Positions 9,787 to 18,469 of a stretch of DNA of 64,000 nucleotides are shown here, piece by piece. A program made the position numbers and the translations under genes. Position 1 is the stretch's first letter. The number at the start of each line of letters is the position of its first letter. Source of the DNA: HXMU1420-13 sp965601825 (GTDB lineage Bacteria > Bacteroidota > Rhodothermia > Balneolales > Balneolaceae); the NCBI GenBank assembly GCA_965601825.1, contig OZ271839.1, positions 868,001 to 932,000 on the forward strand, read 5' to 3'. A model generated the notes under the pieces. The model did not search any database. It was not told the DNA's origin and saw nothing but the letters and a program-made list of their open reading frames with translations.

Positions 9787-10446
9787 ATGTCAGCGAGAAA
9801 ACTTGAGCAAATAAATAAAGCTCTATCATCTTCATTAATAGATGCAAGATTAGCATATATCTTGAATAAATTTCAAGATAAAGCACTAATTACGACGTCT
9901 TTTGGTACAACCTCAGCGTTATTGCTAAGTTTCTTAAGTCGGGTTCGTCCTGGTTTTCCTGTTCATTTTATAGATACAGGTTATTTGTTTGAAGAAACTG
10001 TTGCTTATAAAGAAGAATTAACTCGCTTACTTGACTTAAATATTATAACTCATCGCCCGGAACTTGCTCAGCATGAGGCAACACGTGTAGCTCAATTATG
10101 GGAATCAGATCCTGATGCATGTTGTGGAGTAAACAAGGTAGCTCCTCTAGAAACTGTTAAGGCACAACATGAAGTCTGGATTTCCGGTTTGATCGGCTAC
10201 CAAAATGGATATCGTTCAGGGCTGGATATAATTCAGGAGAGAACGGATATCTATAGGTTTTATCCATTAATCGACTGGACTAAAGAACAAGTTGATGACT
10301 ATTTCTCCTATTTTGGTTTACCTCGCCATCCACTAGAACGAATGGGCTTCGGCTCTCTAGGATGTACGCATTGTACCAAAAAAGGTAAAGGAAGAGATGG
10401 TCGTTGGGGTGGTTCGGGTAAAACTGAGTGCGGTTTACACACTTAA
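9787..10446 (+). CDS. cysH: Adenylyl-sulfate (APS) reductase, iron-sulfur type
   Basis: 219 aa. The PAPS-reductase fold shows SFGTTSALLLSFL (P-loop-like) and FIDTGYLFEET. Cys pairs at 112-113 (ACCGVNK) and 193/196 (GCTHC) form the CC...CxxC set that binds the [4Fe-4S] cluster found in APS-using enzymes and absent from E. coli-type PAPS reductases. The catalytic Cys215 is in the C-terminal KTECGLH. It reduces APS to sulfite and AMP in sulfate assimilation, using thioredoxin. It converges on cutA with a 12 bp overlap. Confidence 0.9.
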   Translation: MSARKLEQINKALSSSLIDARLAYILNKFQDKALITTSFGTTSALLLSFLSRVRPGFPVHFIDTGYLFEETVAYKEELTRLLDLNIITHRPELAQHEATRVAQLWESDPDACCGVNKVAPLETVKAQHEVWISGLIGYQNGYRSGLDIIQERTDIYRFYPLIDWTKEQVDDYFSYFGLPRHPLERMGFGSLGCTHCTKKGKGRDGRWGGSGKTECGLHT

Positions 10447-10776
10447 TTCTCCCCTGGATTCCTGAATTAGCCAATTTAGGTATTCCCTATTACCTTCATT
10501 TTCCGTGAGAGTAATAGAGACTATGCAAGGACAATCATATGAATGAAGCTCCTGAACACGCTGGGTCAAGATTTTCATTTTACTGTAATGAGTTTTTGCT
10601 ATAAGGATACACTCTTTGTCTTCTACTACTTTTCCTTCCCATCGATATATTGATTCCATACCATCAATAATATTGATACAAGCAGCTAATTCATTTTCAA
10701 TGAGTGTTCGTCCAATAGATCGAGCTTCATCTTTGTTTGAAGTAGTAATATAAACGAGGCGAAGGTTGTTATACAT
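10435..10776 (-). CDS. cutA: CutA-like divalent-cation tolerance protein
   Basis: 113 aa, the typical length of CutA1, a small trimeric ferredoxin-like protein. Recognisable are VYITTSNKDEARSIGRTLIENELAACINII (residues about 8-37), SIYRWEGKVVEDKECILIAKT and the C-terminal ELHSYDCPCIVSITLTE. Its role in copper tolerance is not well established. The 3' end overlaps the cysH stop region tail to tail. Confidence 0.9.
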   Translation of the reverse strand: MYNNLRLVYITTSNKDEARSIGRTLIENELAACINIIDGMESIYRWEGKVVEDKECILIAKTHYSKMKILTQRVQELHSYDCPCIVSITLTENEGNREYLNWLIQESRGELSV

Positions 10777-10867
10777 GGTTGTGGTGAGTGAGGTAGAGAA
10801 TAGAATTGAGTGTAAAATTGACGAATTTTCACAAGGGTTAATAGTGGATTTTATTTTTCTTTCCCCC

Positions 10868-10875
10868 TATCTTTG
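10868..10875 (+). promoter_or_regulatory. Probable -7 promoter box for tRNA-Leu
   Basis: TATCTTTG matches the TAnnTTTG -7 element known for Bacteroidota and relatives. It lies 16 bp before the mature 5' end of the tRNA. The -33 TTG is not clear. The same octamer precedes the tRNA-Lys gene in this window. Confidence 0.55.
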
Positions 10876-10891
10876 CGAGCTCTGAAATTTT

Positions 10892-10975
10892 GCGAGAGTG
10901 GTGGAATTGGTAGACACGCTAGATTTAGGATCTAGTGCTTTAACCGGCGTGGGGGTTCGAGTCCCCCCTCTCGTA
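10892..10975 (+). tRNA. tRNA-Leu (anticodon UAG)
   Basis: Acceptor stem GCGAGAG pairs with CTCTCGT (one G-U at the end), discriminator A. The anticodon arm is CTAGA-TTTAGGA-TCTAG, giving anticodon TAG. A long class II variable arm follows, then the T-arm with GGTTCGAGTCC. CCA is not encoded. It lies between cutA and trigger factor. Confidence 0.95.
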
Positions 10976-11034
10976 CTTTCCTACCCAACTATCCTGTTTA
11001 TTTTATTGAATTCACATTTAAAAGCGGAGAATAC

Positions 11035-12330
11035 GTGAACATTTCTGTAAAAGACCTTACTTCCGTTGACAAAGAAGTAACTTTAAAAGCTACACGAGAA
11101 GATCTTCAACCAAAATTTGATAAGGCCTTAAAAAAGTATCAGGGCCAGATTTCTATGCCGGGATTTAGACCTGGGCGCGTTCCTTTGGGAATCGTAAAGA
11201 AACGTTTTGGAAATGATATTGAGATTGAAGAAATCAACAAATACGTTCAAGAAGTATTTGAGAATAATATTGTAGAAGAACACAATCCTGTAGGCGAAGC
11301 CCAAATGCTGGATTTCCAGTGGGAAAACGATGAACTTGAAGTTGTTTTCAAGATTGGAGCAAAACCGGAATTTGAACTAACTGATCTATCAAAAGTTAAA
11401 GTGAACAAAATGGTTCATGATGTAACTGATGAAGATGTGCAAGAAGAAGTAGATCGCAGCCTTGAACGTGACGGCAATTGGGAAGATGTTGATACCAAGA
11501 TAACCAAAGACTCCAAGGTAATTGCTGATGTTGTTACTTTAGATGATGAGGGTAATGTTGTAGAGTCTGAAGCCGATAAAGACCAGACAATTGACATGCG
11601 CCAGGACGCTGCTAAGGAGTTCCTAAAAGCATTAAAGGGAAAGAAGTCCGGCGATGTTGTTGATATGAAAATTGAAGAAGATGGTGAAAAGGACCATTTC
11701 CGTGTAACTGTTAATAAAGTACAGAAGCTTCATCTCGCTGAAATGACGGAGGAATTCATCAAGAAGAACAGTAACAATGAAGCTACTAATGAAGACGAGT
11801 TCAGAAGTTATCTGAAAAGCAAAATGCAGGAGTATTACGATCAAAGCGCAAACGATCTTTTTAGAAGTGAAGTGGTAACTTCATTGGTTGACGCGCATTC
11901 TTTCGATGTTCCGGAAGCATTTGTTGAGCAAGTTAAAAGTGGATATGTAAATCAGCTTTCACAGCAGATGGGCGGTAACCTTCCGGAAACATTTGATGAA
12001 GCAAATTATCGTGAAGAAATGACCGAGCAGGCTACCCGTGAAGCTAAATGGTATTTTATAAGCCAGAATTTGCAAGAAACATTTGAAGATATCGAAATAA
12101 AACCCGAAGATATCGACGAGTTCTTATCCTTAGAAGCGGCTCGTTTTGGCGCTACTGCGGATCAATTGAAAGGTTATTATGCTCAAAATCCAAGCATGTT
12201 GGAATCCCTAAGAAGTAGTATTAGAGAAAATAAGGTGTTCGACAAGCTTCAGGATGAGGTGAAAATCAAAGAAATGGACAAAGACGCTTACCGTAAAGCT
12301 CAGGAAAAGAAGTCGAAAGCCAAGAAATAA
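11035..12330 (+). CDS. tig: Trigger factor (ribosome-associated chaperone / PPIase)
   Basis: 431 aa, starting at a GTG with a purine-rich GCGGAGA about 7 bp upstream. The N-terminal ribosome-binding domain contains the signature GFRPGRVPLGIVKKRFG (residues about 42-58). The middle FKBP-like region spans about 150-230. The C-terminal SurA-like helical arms end in a lysine-rich tail (AQEKKSKAKK). It holds nascent chains at the ribosome exit. First gene of a tig-clpP-clpX cluster, a common arrangement that links folding with degradation. Confidence 0.95.
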   Translation: MNISVKDLTSVDKEVTLKATREDLQPKFDKALKKYQGQISMPGFRPGRVPLGIVKKRFGNDIEIEEINKYVQEVFENNIVEEHNPVGEAQMLDFQWENDELEVVFKIGAKPEFELTDLSKVKVNKMVHDVTDEDVQEEVDRSLERDGNWEDVDTKITKDSKVIADVVTLDDEGNVVESEADKDQTIDMRQDAAKEFLKALKGKKSGDVVDMKIEEDGEKDHFRVTVNKVQKLHLAEMTEEFIKKNSNNEATNEDEFRSYLKSKMQEYYDQSANDLFRSEVVTSLVDAHSFDVPEAFVEQVKSGYVNQLSQQMGGNLPETFDEANYREEMTEQATREAKWYFISQNLQETFEDIEIKPEDIDEFLSLEAARFGATADQLKGYYAQNPSMLESLRSSIRENKVFDKLQDEVKIKEMDKDAYRKAQEKKSKAKK

Positions 12331-12344
12331 TTACATTTACAACT

Positions 12345-12992
12345 ATGATTAAGCAACCATTATTCGAACAGCCTATTTTTGATAATTATCAACAAATAGA
12401 GAGTAACCTTGTTCCTATGGTCATTGAGACTACGAGCAGAGGTGAGCGAGCGTATGATATTTATTCTCGCCTTTTAAAGGATCGAATCATCATTTTAGGA
12501 AGTCCAATCAATGATGTGGTTGCAAGCTCGATTGTTGCTCAGATGCTCTTCCTAGAGTCTGAAGATCCTGAAAAAGATATAAACTTATACATAAATAGCC
12601 CTGGTGGAGTGGTTTCAGCTGGTTTGGCGATTTATGATACCATGCAACACATTAAGTGTGATGTAGCCACCACTTGTATGGGAATGGCAGCTAGTATGGG
12701 CGCAGTTTTACTCACAGCTGGAACATCTGGAAAGAGAAGTTGTCTTCCTCACGCTCGAGTTATGATTCACCAACCACTAGGCGGAGTTCAGGGTCAAGCT
12801 AGTGACATTGAAATCGAAGCACAGGAAATAATCCGCATTAAGAAGGAATTAAGCCAGATTATTGGTGATCATGCTGGTAAAACGCTTGAAGATATCATTC
12901 GAGATTCCGACCGTAATAACTGGATGTCAGCTGATGAAGCAAAAAATTACGGATTAGTTGATAATGTGATAAGTCGTGCCGATACTAATTAG
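12345..12992 (+). CDS. clpP: ATP-dependent Clp protease proteolytic subunit
   Basis: 215 aa. The nucleophile Ser117 lies in CMGMAASMGA and His142 in ARVMIHQPLGG, both in the standard context. At the position aligned with catalytic Asp171 of E. coli ClpP (in RDTERDRF) the sequence reads RDSDRNNWMSA, so that residue is Asn191 rather than Asp. Neighbouring aspartates at 187 and 189 remain. The rest is a full-length ClpP. It lies 14 bp after tig and is followed by clpX. It forms the barrel-shaped peptidase fed by ClpX. Confidence 0.95.
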   Translation: MIKQPLFEQPIFDNYQQIESNLVPMVIETTSRGERAYDIYSRLLKDRIIILGSPINDVVASSIVAQMLFLESEDPEKDINLYINSPGGVVSAGLAIYDTMQHIKCDVATTCMGMAASMGAVLLTAGTSGKRSCLPHARVMIHQPLGGVQGQASDIEIEAQEIIRIKKELSQIIGDHAGKTLEDIIRDSDRNNWMSADEAKNYGLVDNVISRADTN

Positions 12993-13010
12993 GAATTTGT
13001 ACATTGAAGC

Positions 13011-14264
13011 ATGAGCGATCAGGATAAAAATAACGACATAGTAAATTGCAGTTTCTGCGGGCGATCAAGCCTGGAAGTGAACAGCATGGTTGCAGGGCCG
13101 GGTGTTTACATCTGCGATCGTTGTGTTGAAGATGCTTCAAGTATTATCAAAAGTGACTTAGCTTCACTCGCAAGAAGACGCGAAAAAAGCTACAAGCCAC
13201 TTTTAAAACCTGTCGAAATTAAAGCTAAACTTGATGAATATGTTATTGGTCAAGAATACGCTAAAAAGACGTTATCAGTAGCGGTTTACAATCACTATAA
13301 ACGAATTAGCAGTGATTCTCTCGAGATGGATGATACCATGATCGAGAAAAGTAATATTGCCCTGCTTGGTCCTACGGGCTCAGGTAAAACACTTTTAGCA
13401 CGCACATTGGCTAAGGTAATTGATGTGCCCTTCACCATTGCTGATGCAACAGTTTTAACTGAAGCAGGTTATGTTGGTGAAGACGTTGAAAGTATATTAA
13501 GTAATCTTCTGCAGTCAGCCGATTATGATGTTGAACGCGCTAAACGCGGTATCGTTTACATTGATGAGGTCGATAAAGTAGCTCGCAAAAGTGACAATCC
13601 ATCCATTACCCGTGACGTAAGCGGCGAAGGTGTTCAGCAAGCTCTTTTGAAGATATTGGAAGGAACTGTTGCAAATATTCCACCAAAAGGAGGAAGAAAG
13701 CACCCTGAGCAAAGTTTCATTCAACTAGATACTTCAAACATACTGTTTATTTGTGGTGGTGCATTTGCCGGTTTAGAGGAAATTATCTCTAGAAGACTTT
13801 CTACAAGTGCTATGGGTTTCCATACTTTGGATCAAGTTAAGTTCGACAAAGAGGATCCTGAGATTTTCACTTATGTGGAACCTGAAGATCTACAAAGCTT
13901 TGGTTTAATCCCGGAATTAATTGGTCGATTACCTGTTATCTGTGGTCTGCATGAACTTTCTGATGAAGCTATGCTTGATATTCTTCAAACTCCGAAGAAT
14001 GCTATTACTAAACAGTATCAAAAGCTCTTCAAGATGGAAAATGTTGAACTTGAGTTTGAAGATGAAGCGTTAATTGCAATTGTGAAGAAAGCGAAAGCTA
14101 GAAAAACTGGTGCTCGTGGACTCCGATCTATCATGGAAGCTGCAATGCTGGATATCATGTTTACGCTTCCATCCATGAAAAATGTAGCTCGTTGTGTTAT
14201 TACAAAAGATACAATTGAGAAAAAAGCACCACCTGTTTACGAAAAACAGAAAGCTACAGGCTAA
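13011..14264 (+). CDS. clpX: ClpX ATPase, specificity subunit of ClpXP
   Basis: 417 aa. The N-terminal zinc-binding domain has Cys13, Cys16, Cys35 and Cys38 (CSFC ... CDRC). The AAA+ core has Walker A GPTGSGKT at 120-127, Walker B GIVYIDEVDK, pore-loop region GYVGEDVE and the ClpP-binding region near ICGGAF. The C-terminal D2 region has ARKTGARGLRSIMEAAMLDIMF (arginine sensor). It unfolds tagged proteins and feeds them to ClpP. A strong terminator follows the gene. Confidence 0.97.
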   Translation: MSDQDKNNDIVNCSFCGRSSLEVNSMVAGPGVYICDRCVEDASSIIKSDLASLARRREKSYKPLLKPVEIKAKLDEYVIGQEYAKKTLSVAVYNHYKRISSDSLEMDDTMIEKSNIALLGPTGSGKTLLARTLAKVIDVPFTIADATVLTEAGYVGEDVESILSNLLQSADYDVERAKRGIVYIDEVDKVARKSDNPSITRDVSGEGVQQALLKILEGTVANIPPKGGRKHPEQSFIQLDTSNILFICGGAFAGLEEIISRRLSTSAMGFHTLDQVKFDKEDPEIFTYVEPEDLQSFGLIPELIGRLPVICGLHELSDEAMLDILQTPKNAITKQYQKLFKMENVELEFEDEALIAIVKKAKARKTGARGLRSIMEAAMLDIMFTLPSMKNVARCVITKDTIEKKAPPVYEKQKATG

Positions 14265-14270
14265 GAAATT

Positions 14271-14305
14271 AAACCCAGTTCATTTTTAATGAGCTGGGTT
14301 TTTTA
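14271..14305 (+). terminator. Rho-independent terminator after clpX
   Basis: AAACCCAG and CTGGGTTT form the base of the hairpin. The stem continues with TCATT/AATGA around a short T loop and is followed by TTTTTTA. It closes the tig-clpP-clpX unit. Confidence 0.85.
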
Positions 14306-14349
14306 TTTAGGGGAAGTTTGCATCTTGCCTATATTCTCAAAAAAACTGG

Positions 14350-15702
14350 ATGAATCTCTTTTCTCGCACAGATTGGATTAAAATTACACTTATTGTTTTC
14401 CTGGTTCTACTTGGTGCGGGATCGTTGGTTTATAATAATTATCTGGTTAGCAAAATTTTAGATAAAGAGAGAATCAACGTAGAGCTATGGGCAAAGGCTA
14501 TTGAGTACAATGCACTACCGGTTCATCAACAAGCTAGCACTCAACTGTTATTGCTAGCAAATGAACTATCTGAACGAGAGAATATTCCTGATAGCCTAGT
14601 TCAAAAGTTGATCGATATTGAAAGCCTTAAGAGTTCACGAGATTTTGTAACAGATGAATTGATTCTTGATGAATCCAGAAATTTTGAAATCCCGGCAGTT
14701 GTAGTTGATGAAAATGATATTCCACTTGAATATACTCTTATCAGTGTGGATGAAAATGGTGAACAGGTCACTAATGTTGATTATGCCTTTCAAAATGTTT
14801 CGGCAAATGAGATTGATACTCCGGAAAAAAGAACCGCACTTGTAGCGAAACTAAAAGCAACAAATCCACCAATAGAAATAATTATTGGAGATGAGAACAG
14901 GCAACTATCGCAGTTTGTTTATTATGGAGAAAGTCAGACAGTCCAGCTTCTCAGGTATTTCCCATACTTCCAAATCGGGATAATGGCGCTGTTATTGGGA
15001 ATTGGATATACGACCTATCGAAGCATAAAACACACCGAACAATCAAATTTGTGGGTTGGAATGGCTAAGGAAGCTGCTCATCAACTTGGGACACCAATTT
15101 CTAGTTTATTCGGTTGGATTGAGTTATTTAAAGATGATTATCAACAAGATGAAAATGCAAAGAAGATCATCAATGAAATCGAAAATGATGTTCTTCGTTT
15201 AAAAGGCGTTGCTGAAAGGTTTGGAAAGATTGGTTCTGCTCCCGAATTAAAAGCAATGGATATAAAGCCAATCCTCGACGAGGTAACTTCATATTTAGAA
15301 CGCCGACTACCACAACTTGGTAAAGCAATTGATGTTCAAAAATCCTTAGAAGCAGTTGGAGATGTAGAGGTTAACCCAGAACTATTTCAATGGGCAGTTG
15401 AAAACCTCGTGAAGAATGCCATGGATGCGTTGAAGAAATCAGATCAATCCGTGATAAAAATTTCCTCTTTCGAGATAGATGGAACAGTAGTAATTGACAT
15501 TTCAGATACTGGATCCGGAATAGAATCCAGAAATACAAAAAATGTATTTCGACCGGGCTTTAGTACTAAAAAGAGAGGTTGGGGATTGGGTCTTAGTCTT
15601 ACCAAGCGCATTGTTGAAGACTATCACAATGGAAAAGTGTTTGTAAAACAGACCGAAATCGGAAAAGGAACAACAATGAGAATTACACTTCCACTAGTGT
15701 AA
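14350..15702 (+). CDS. Membrane sensor histidine kinase
   Basis: 450 aa. Transmembrane helices at about 9-29 (IKITLIVFLVLLGAGSLVYNN) and about 205-225 flank a periplasmic domain of roughly 175 residues. The DHp box EAAHQLGTPISSLFGW carries the phospho-accepting His. The ATPase domain has the N box (NLVKNAMDALKKS), G1 (IDISDTGSGI), F (FRPGFSTKKRG) and G2 (GWGLGLSLTKRIV). No response regulator gene is adjacent, so the partner is unknown. It ends just before an ECF sigma factor on the opposite strand. Confidence 0.88.
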   Translation: MNLFSRTDWIKITLIVFLVLLGAGSLVYNNYLVSKILDKERINVELWAKAIEYNALPVHQQASTQLLLLANELSERENIPDSLVQKLIDIESLKSSRDFVTDELILDESRNFEIPAVVVDENDIPLEYTLISVDENGEQVTNVDYAFQNVSANEIDTPEKRTALVAKLKATNPPIEIIIGDENRQLSQFVYYGESQTVQLLRYFPYFQIGIMALLLGIGYTTYRSIKHTEQSNLWVGMAKEAAHQLGTPISSLFGWIELFKDDYQQDENAKKIINEIENDVLRLKGVAERFGKIGSAPELKAMDIKPILDEVTSYLERRLPQLGKAIDVQKSLEAVGDVEVNPELFQWAVENLVKNAMDALKKSDQSVIKISSFEIDGTVVIDISDTGSGIESRNTKNVFRPGFSTKKRGWGLGLSLTKRIVEDYHNGKVFVKQTEIGKGTTMRITLPLV

Positions 15703-15704
15703 TA

Positions 15705-16283
15705 CTAATCATCAGTGAATCCGCGAGTTTTAGCGTATTCGTACAACTCCGTTTTTAAAAGATTTCTACCACGATGAAGTCGGGATCGGATGGTACCAAT
15801 TGGCACATCAAGCATATTGGAAATTTCTTCGTAAGTGAATCCATCCACATCACACAAAAGAACAACAGTACGGAAATCTTCAGGTAGCTTAGCTAATGCC
15901 TTTGAGAAATTGTCATCCATTAAATTTCGAAACATGATACTCTCAAGGTCTGTTGTATCTGTTCGTTCTGCACGTACTGTTTCGTAATAAGAAGAAACCT
16001 CGTCGTAGTCTACACTTTGTGGTTTCTTGAGATTCTTTCGGTAGTTATTTATGAAAGAGTTCTTGAGGATTCTAAATAACCAAGCTTTTGCATTGGTTCC
16101 CTTTTCATAACTATCAAAAAAACGATAGGCCTTGACAATGGTATCCTGAACGAGGTCTTCAGAGTCACTCTGATCTGTAGTTAAACGAAGGGCAAAATTA
16201 TACAACGAGTCCAAGTGAGGTAAAATCTCATCGTTGAATGCTTGTTGTTTTTTCGAAGCAGTATTGCTCACCCTATACCTCAA
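15705..16283 (-). CDS. ECF-type RNA polymerase sigma factor
   Basis: 192 aa. Region 2 spans residues about 20-90 (LYNFALRLTTDQSDSEDLVQDTIVKAYRFFDSYEKG, then AWLFRILKNSFINNYRK). Region 4 spans about 130-185 (LPEDFRTVVLLCDVDGFTYEEISNMLDVPIGTIRSRLHRGRNLL). There is no region 3, as expected of ECF factors. A second Met at residue 6 is not in evidence, so the first start is kept, although a GTG at residue 5 is possible. No adjacent anti-sigma gene is visible. Confidence 0.88.
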   Translation of the reverse strand: MRYRVSNTASKKQQAFNDEILPHLDSLYNFALRLTTDQSDSEDLVQDTIVKAYRFFDSYEKGTNAKAWLFRILKNSFINNYRKNLKKPQSVDYDEVSSYYETVRAERTDTTDLESIMFRNLMDDNFSKALAKLPEDFRTVVLLCDVDGFTYEEISNMLDVPIGTIRSRLHRGRNLLKTELYEYAKTRGFTDD

Positions 16284-16433
16284 ATTCGTTCTCCTGTAAT
16301 TAAGGCATTTTTTTTCACTAATGTAACTTACTGCACAAAAATAACATACAGCCGTTACGCCTATTTAAAATACCATTCAAGAGCTATAAGGGTAAATAGA
16401 TTGTATTGATAGGTCAGAAAGGAAATACCTAAT

Positions 16434-17156
16434 CTAAAAAAATGTAATAACCATTACGTCATATAGAGCGTGAGTCCACGCGGCAACACCAAAACCTCTA
16501 GCCACATAAATCGCGTTAAGTATCAAGCCAAAAATGAAACGGAATGTGAAGGAATTCAATGTAAATAAATCCCCCATTGACCCTGTATAGTGTACAGCAC
16601 TAAAAAGAAAAGCGGATAAAACAACTGCGGCAGTAACTGAGGCCCATTTTTGGTTCTTAAAAAGTTTATTGAAAATGAAAATGAAAAGAGAAACAAGAAT
16701 CACCCTGAAAAACAATTCTTCATAAAGACCGGCACCAAGTGATAGTGCCAGTTTTTGTAAGTAGGTCAACTGATCTATTGGGTCGGTTGCAGCCATATTA
16801 AGCAACAGATTCGTCAATAAACTGCTAATGTTAGCAAACACAATTGCATAAATTATGCTTTCGATAATGAGTGTTGGAAAATACTTGAAGTTCAGATCCT
16901 TCAGCCGATGTCGTTCTTTATAAACGATTATAAATCCCAATAAGACGACTGCTAACAACGAAAACGATATAGCATTCACACCAAATAATGTGAAAATTGT
17001 TTTCATCCATATATCGACGCTAATTCTAACTAATTGATCAGCATTGGGCTGGGATATTACAATTAGCGCCTCATAAAGAATAAAAAGCGGTAAACTGAAA
17101 AGAAAACTGTAAAGCAGTGAATGAGTATCTGAGAAATATTGCTTTACAGCGTTCAT
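16434..17156 (-). CDS. CPBP (CAAX/Abi) family intramembrane metalloprotease
   Basis: 240 aa with about seven hydrophobic segments. Motif 1 is GLYEELFFRVILV, with the paired glutamates and Arg of the CPBP family. The later His regions are FLFSAVHYTG and the C-terminal WTHALYDVMV. All three catalytic motifs are therefore present. The biological substrate is unknown; family members include prenyl-protein proteases and bacteriocin-immunity proteins. It ends 1 bp from the LysM gene and belongs to the minus-strand run leading from aroC. Confidence 0.85.
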   Translation of the reverse strand: MNAVKQYFSDTHSLLYSFLFSLPLFILYEALIVISQPNADQLVRISVDIWMKTIFTLFGVNAISFSLLAVVLLGFIIVYKERHRLKDLNFKYFPTLIIESIIYAIVFANISSLLTNLLLNMAATDPIDQLTYLQKLALSLGAGLYEELFFRVILVSLFIFIFNKLFKNQKWASVTAAVVLSAFLFSAVHYTGSMGDLFTLNSFTFRFIFGLILNAIYVARGFGVAAWTHALYDVMVITFF

Positions 17157-17157
17157 T

Positions 17158-18135
17158 TTAACTCTCTGTGAATATGGTTACCTGGGGATTTGGGGATTCT
17201 GACAGGCCTAATATTCGAAAGGCGGAACTTGAAAGTTTCAAACCCGAGTCTGTTATTCTATCGTTTATTCTTACATAAATTCCTGCACCATTGAGCGGGT
17301 TTTCAACAAATAGAATGCTTCCAATTGTGATATTTGAATGAGCAGCAGTTAATTGATCGGGATTATACAATTCTCCACTTGTTGTAGTATTTCCAACTTC
17401 ATTTGTTGAATAAACAGTAGCGTTAAAAGAACCTAAATCCTGTAAGCTTGCTTTGATAGTGTAAGGATTATCAAAATTACTGGATGGTGGGAGTAAAACC
17501 GTAATCCGCTGATTTCTATCCAGAGAGTTAATATTTACTTCCGGATTTAGCTGCCGAAGTTCAGACTCTGTCATTTCAAATTTTGTGAGGATGTCATCAA
17601 GGTTTTCACCTGATTCTACGGTGTATACTACAAAGCTACCCTGAGGAGCATTCGCATCAGAATATTCAGAAACTGATGGGCCAACGCTGTCTTTAACTTT
17701 TCTTACGGCTAATTGCTGACCAATTCGAAGAAGATCTCCTTCAAGGTTATTTAACTCACGAAGCTCGTTTAATGTCATATCATGAGCTCGAGCTATGTTT
17801 GTAAGGTTATCCCCTGACTTAACCGTGTAATATTCATTTTCCTGTGGAATTGAAACATTGATTAATGACTCCCCAAAATCCTCAGGTTCAATTGTTACAG
17901 TTGTATCTTCAGGTAATTCTGATTCTATGTAGTAGATCAAACTCTGTCCAACTGATAAATTATCGTTACTTAGGTCGTTCCAGGCTCTTAATTCAGCAAC
18001 TGTAACTCCAAGAGTTCTGGATATTGAGAACAGAGTCTCACCTGCGGTAACTGTATGGGTCTGCTGATTTTGAGCAAATCCATTAATAGAGAACAATGAA
18101 ATAATAAATAAGCTTGTGATGATTTTTTTGATCAT
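17158..18135 (-). CDS. Secreted LysM protein with RlpA-like double-psi beta-barrel domain
   Basis: 325 aa. Signal peptide at 1-21 (IIKKIITSLFIISLFSINGFA|QN). Three LysM domains lie at about 26-69 (HTVTAGETLFSISRTLGVTV), 101-145 (YYTVKSGDNLTNIARAHDMTL) and 171-214 (VYTVESGENLDDILTKFEMTE). A C-terminal RlpA-like domain (about 235-320) shows ATVYSTNEVGNTTTSGELYN and YVRINDRITDSG. Likely binds peptidoglycan in the periplasm. Whether the RlpA part cleaves glycan is not clear. It abuts the TPR gene (1 bp overlap). Confidence 0.82.
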   Translation of the reverse strand: MIKKIITSLFIISLFSINGFAQNQQTHTVTAGETLFSISRTLGVTVAELRAWNDLSNDNLSVGQSLIYYIESELPEDTTVTIEPEDFGESLINVSIPQENEYYTVKSGDNLTNIARAHDMTLNELRELNNLEGDLLRIGQQLAVRKVKDSVGPSVSEYSDANAPQGSFVVYTVESGENLDDILTKFEMTESELRQLNPEVNINSLDRNQRITVLLPPSSNFDNPYTIKASLQDLGSFNATVYSTNEVGNTTTSGELYNPDQLTAAHSNITIGSILFVENPLNGAGIYVRINDRITDSGLKLSSSAFRILGLSESPNPQVTIFTES

Positions 18136-18467
18136 TATTCTTCCATATCCATTTCTAGTGCCAGTAATGCTGTTGCCAATTCTGATTTAGCATGAGCATC
18201 GTTAAGGTTTGTGGCTATTTCTATTCCCATTTTATAGGTTTCCAATGCTTTTTTGTTCTCGCCTTCTAATAAGTATTGCTCACCTAAATGGTAATAAACG
18301 CCAACATAGTTTGGGTCATTGCCTACAATATCTTCAAATAAGACAACTGCTTGTGGATTCTTATTAATTTTGATGAGTTCTAACGCCAGAGCGAATTTTG
18401 AAAATGAGTCATCAGGACGCATTTTTACTCTTTTTGCGAGTACTGCAATGTTAGAATTTTCAGTCAT
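18135..18467 (-). CDS. Small tetratricopeptide repeat protein
   Basis: 110 aa containing two or three TPR units (residues about 16-49, 50-84 and 86-107): DDSFSKFALALELIKINKNPQAVVLFEDIVGNDPNYVGVYYHLGEQYLLEG, then KKALETYKMGIEIA. There is no signal peptide, so it is probably cytosolic. It sits 2 bp from aroC and overlaps the LysM gene by 1 bp, so all three are likely one transcript. Partner unknown. Confidence 0.75.
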   Translation of the reverse strand: MTENSNIAVLAKRVKMRPDDSFSKFALALELIKINKNPQAVVLFEDIVGNDPNYVGVYYHLGEQYLLEGENKKALETYKMGIEIATNLNDAHAKSELATALLALEMDMEE

Positions 18468-18469
18468 TA

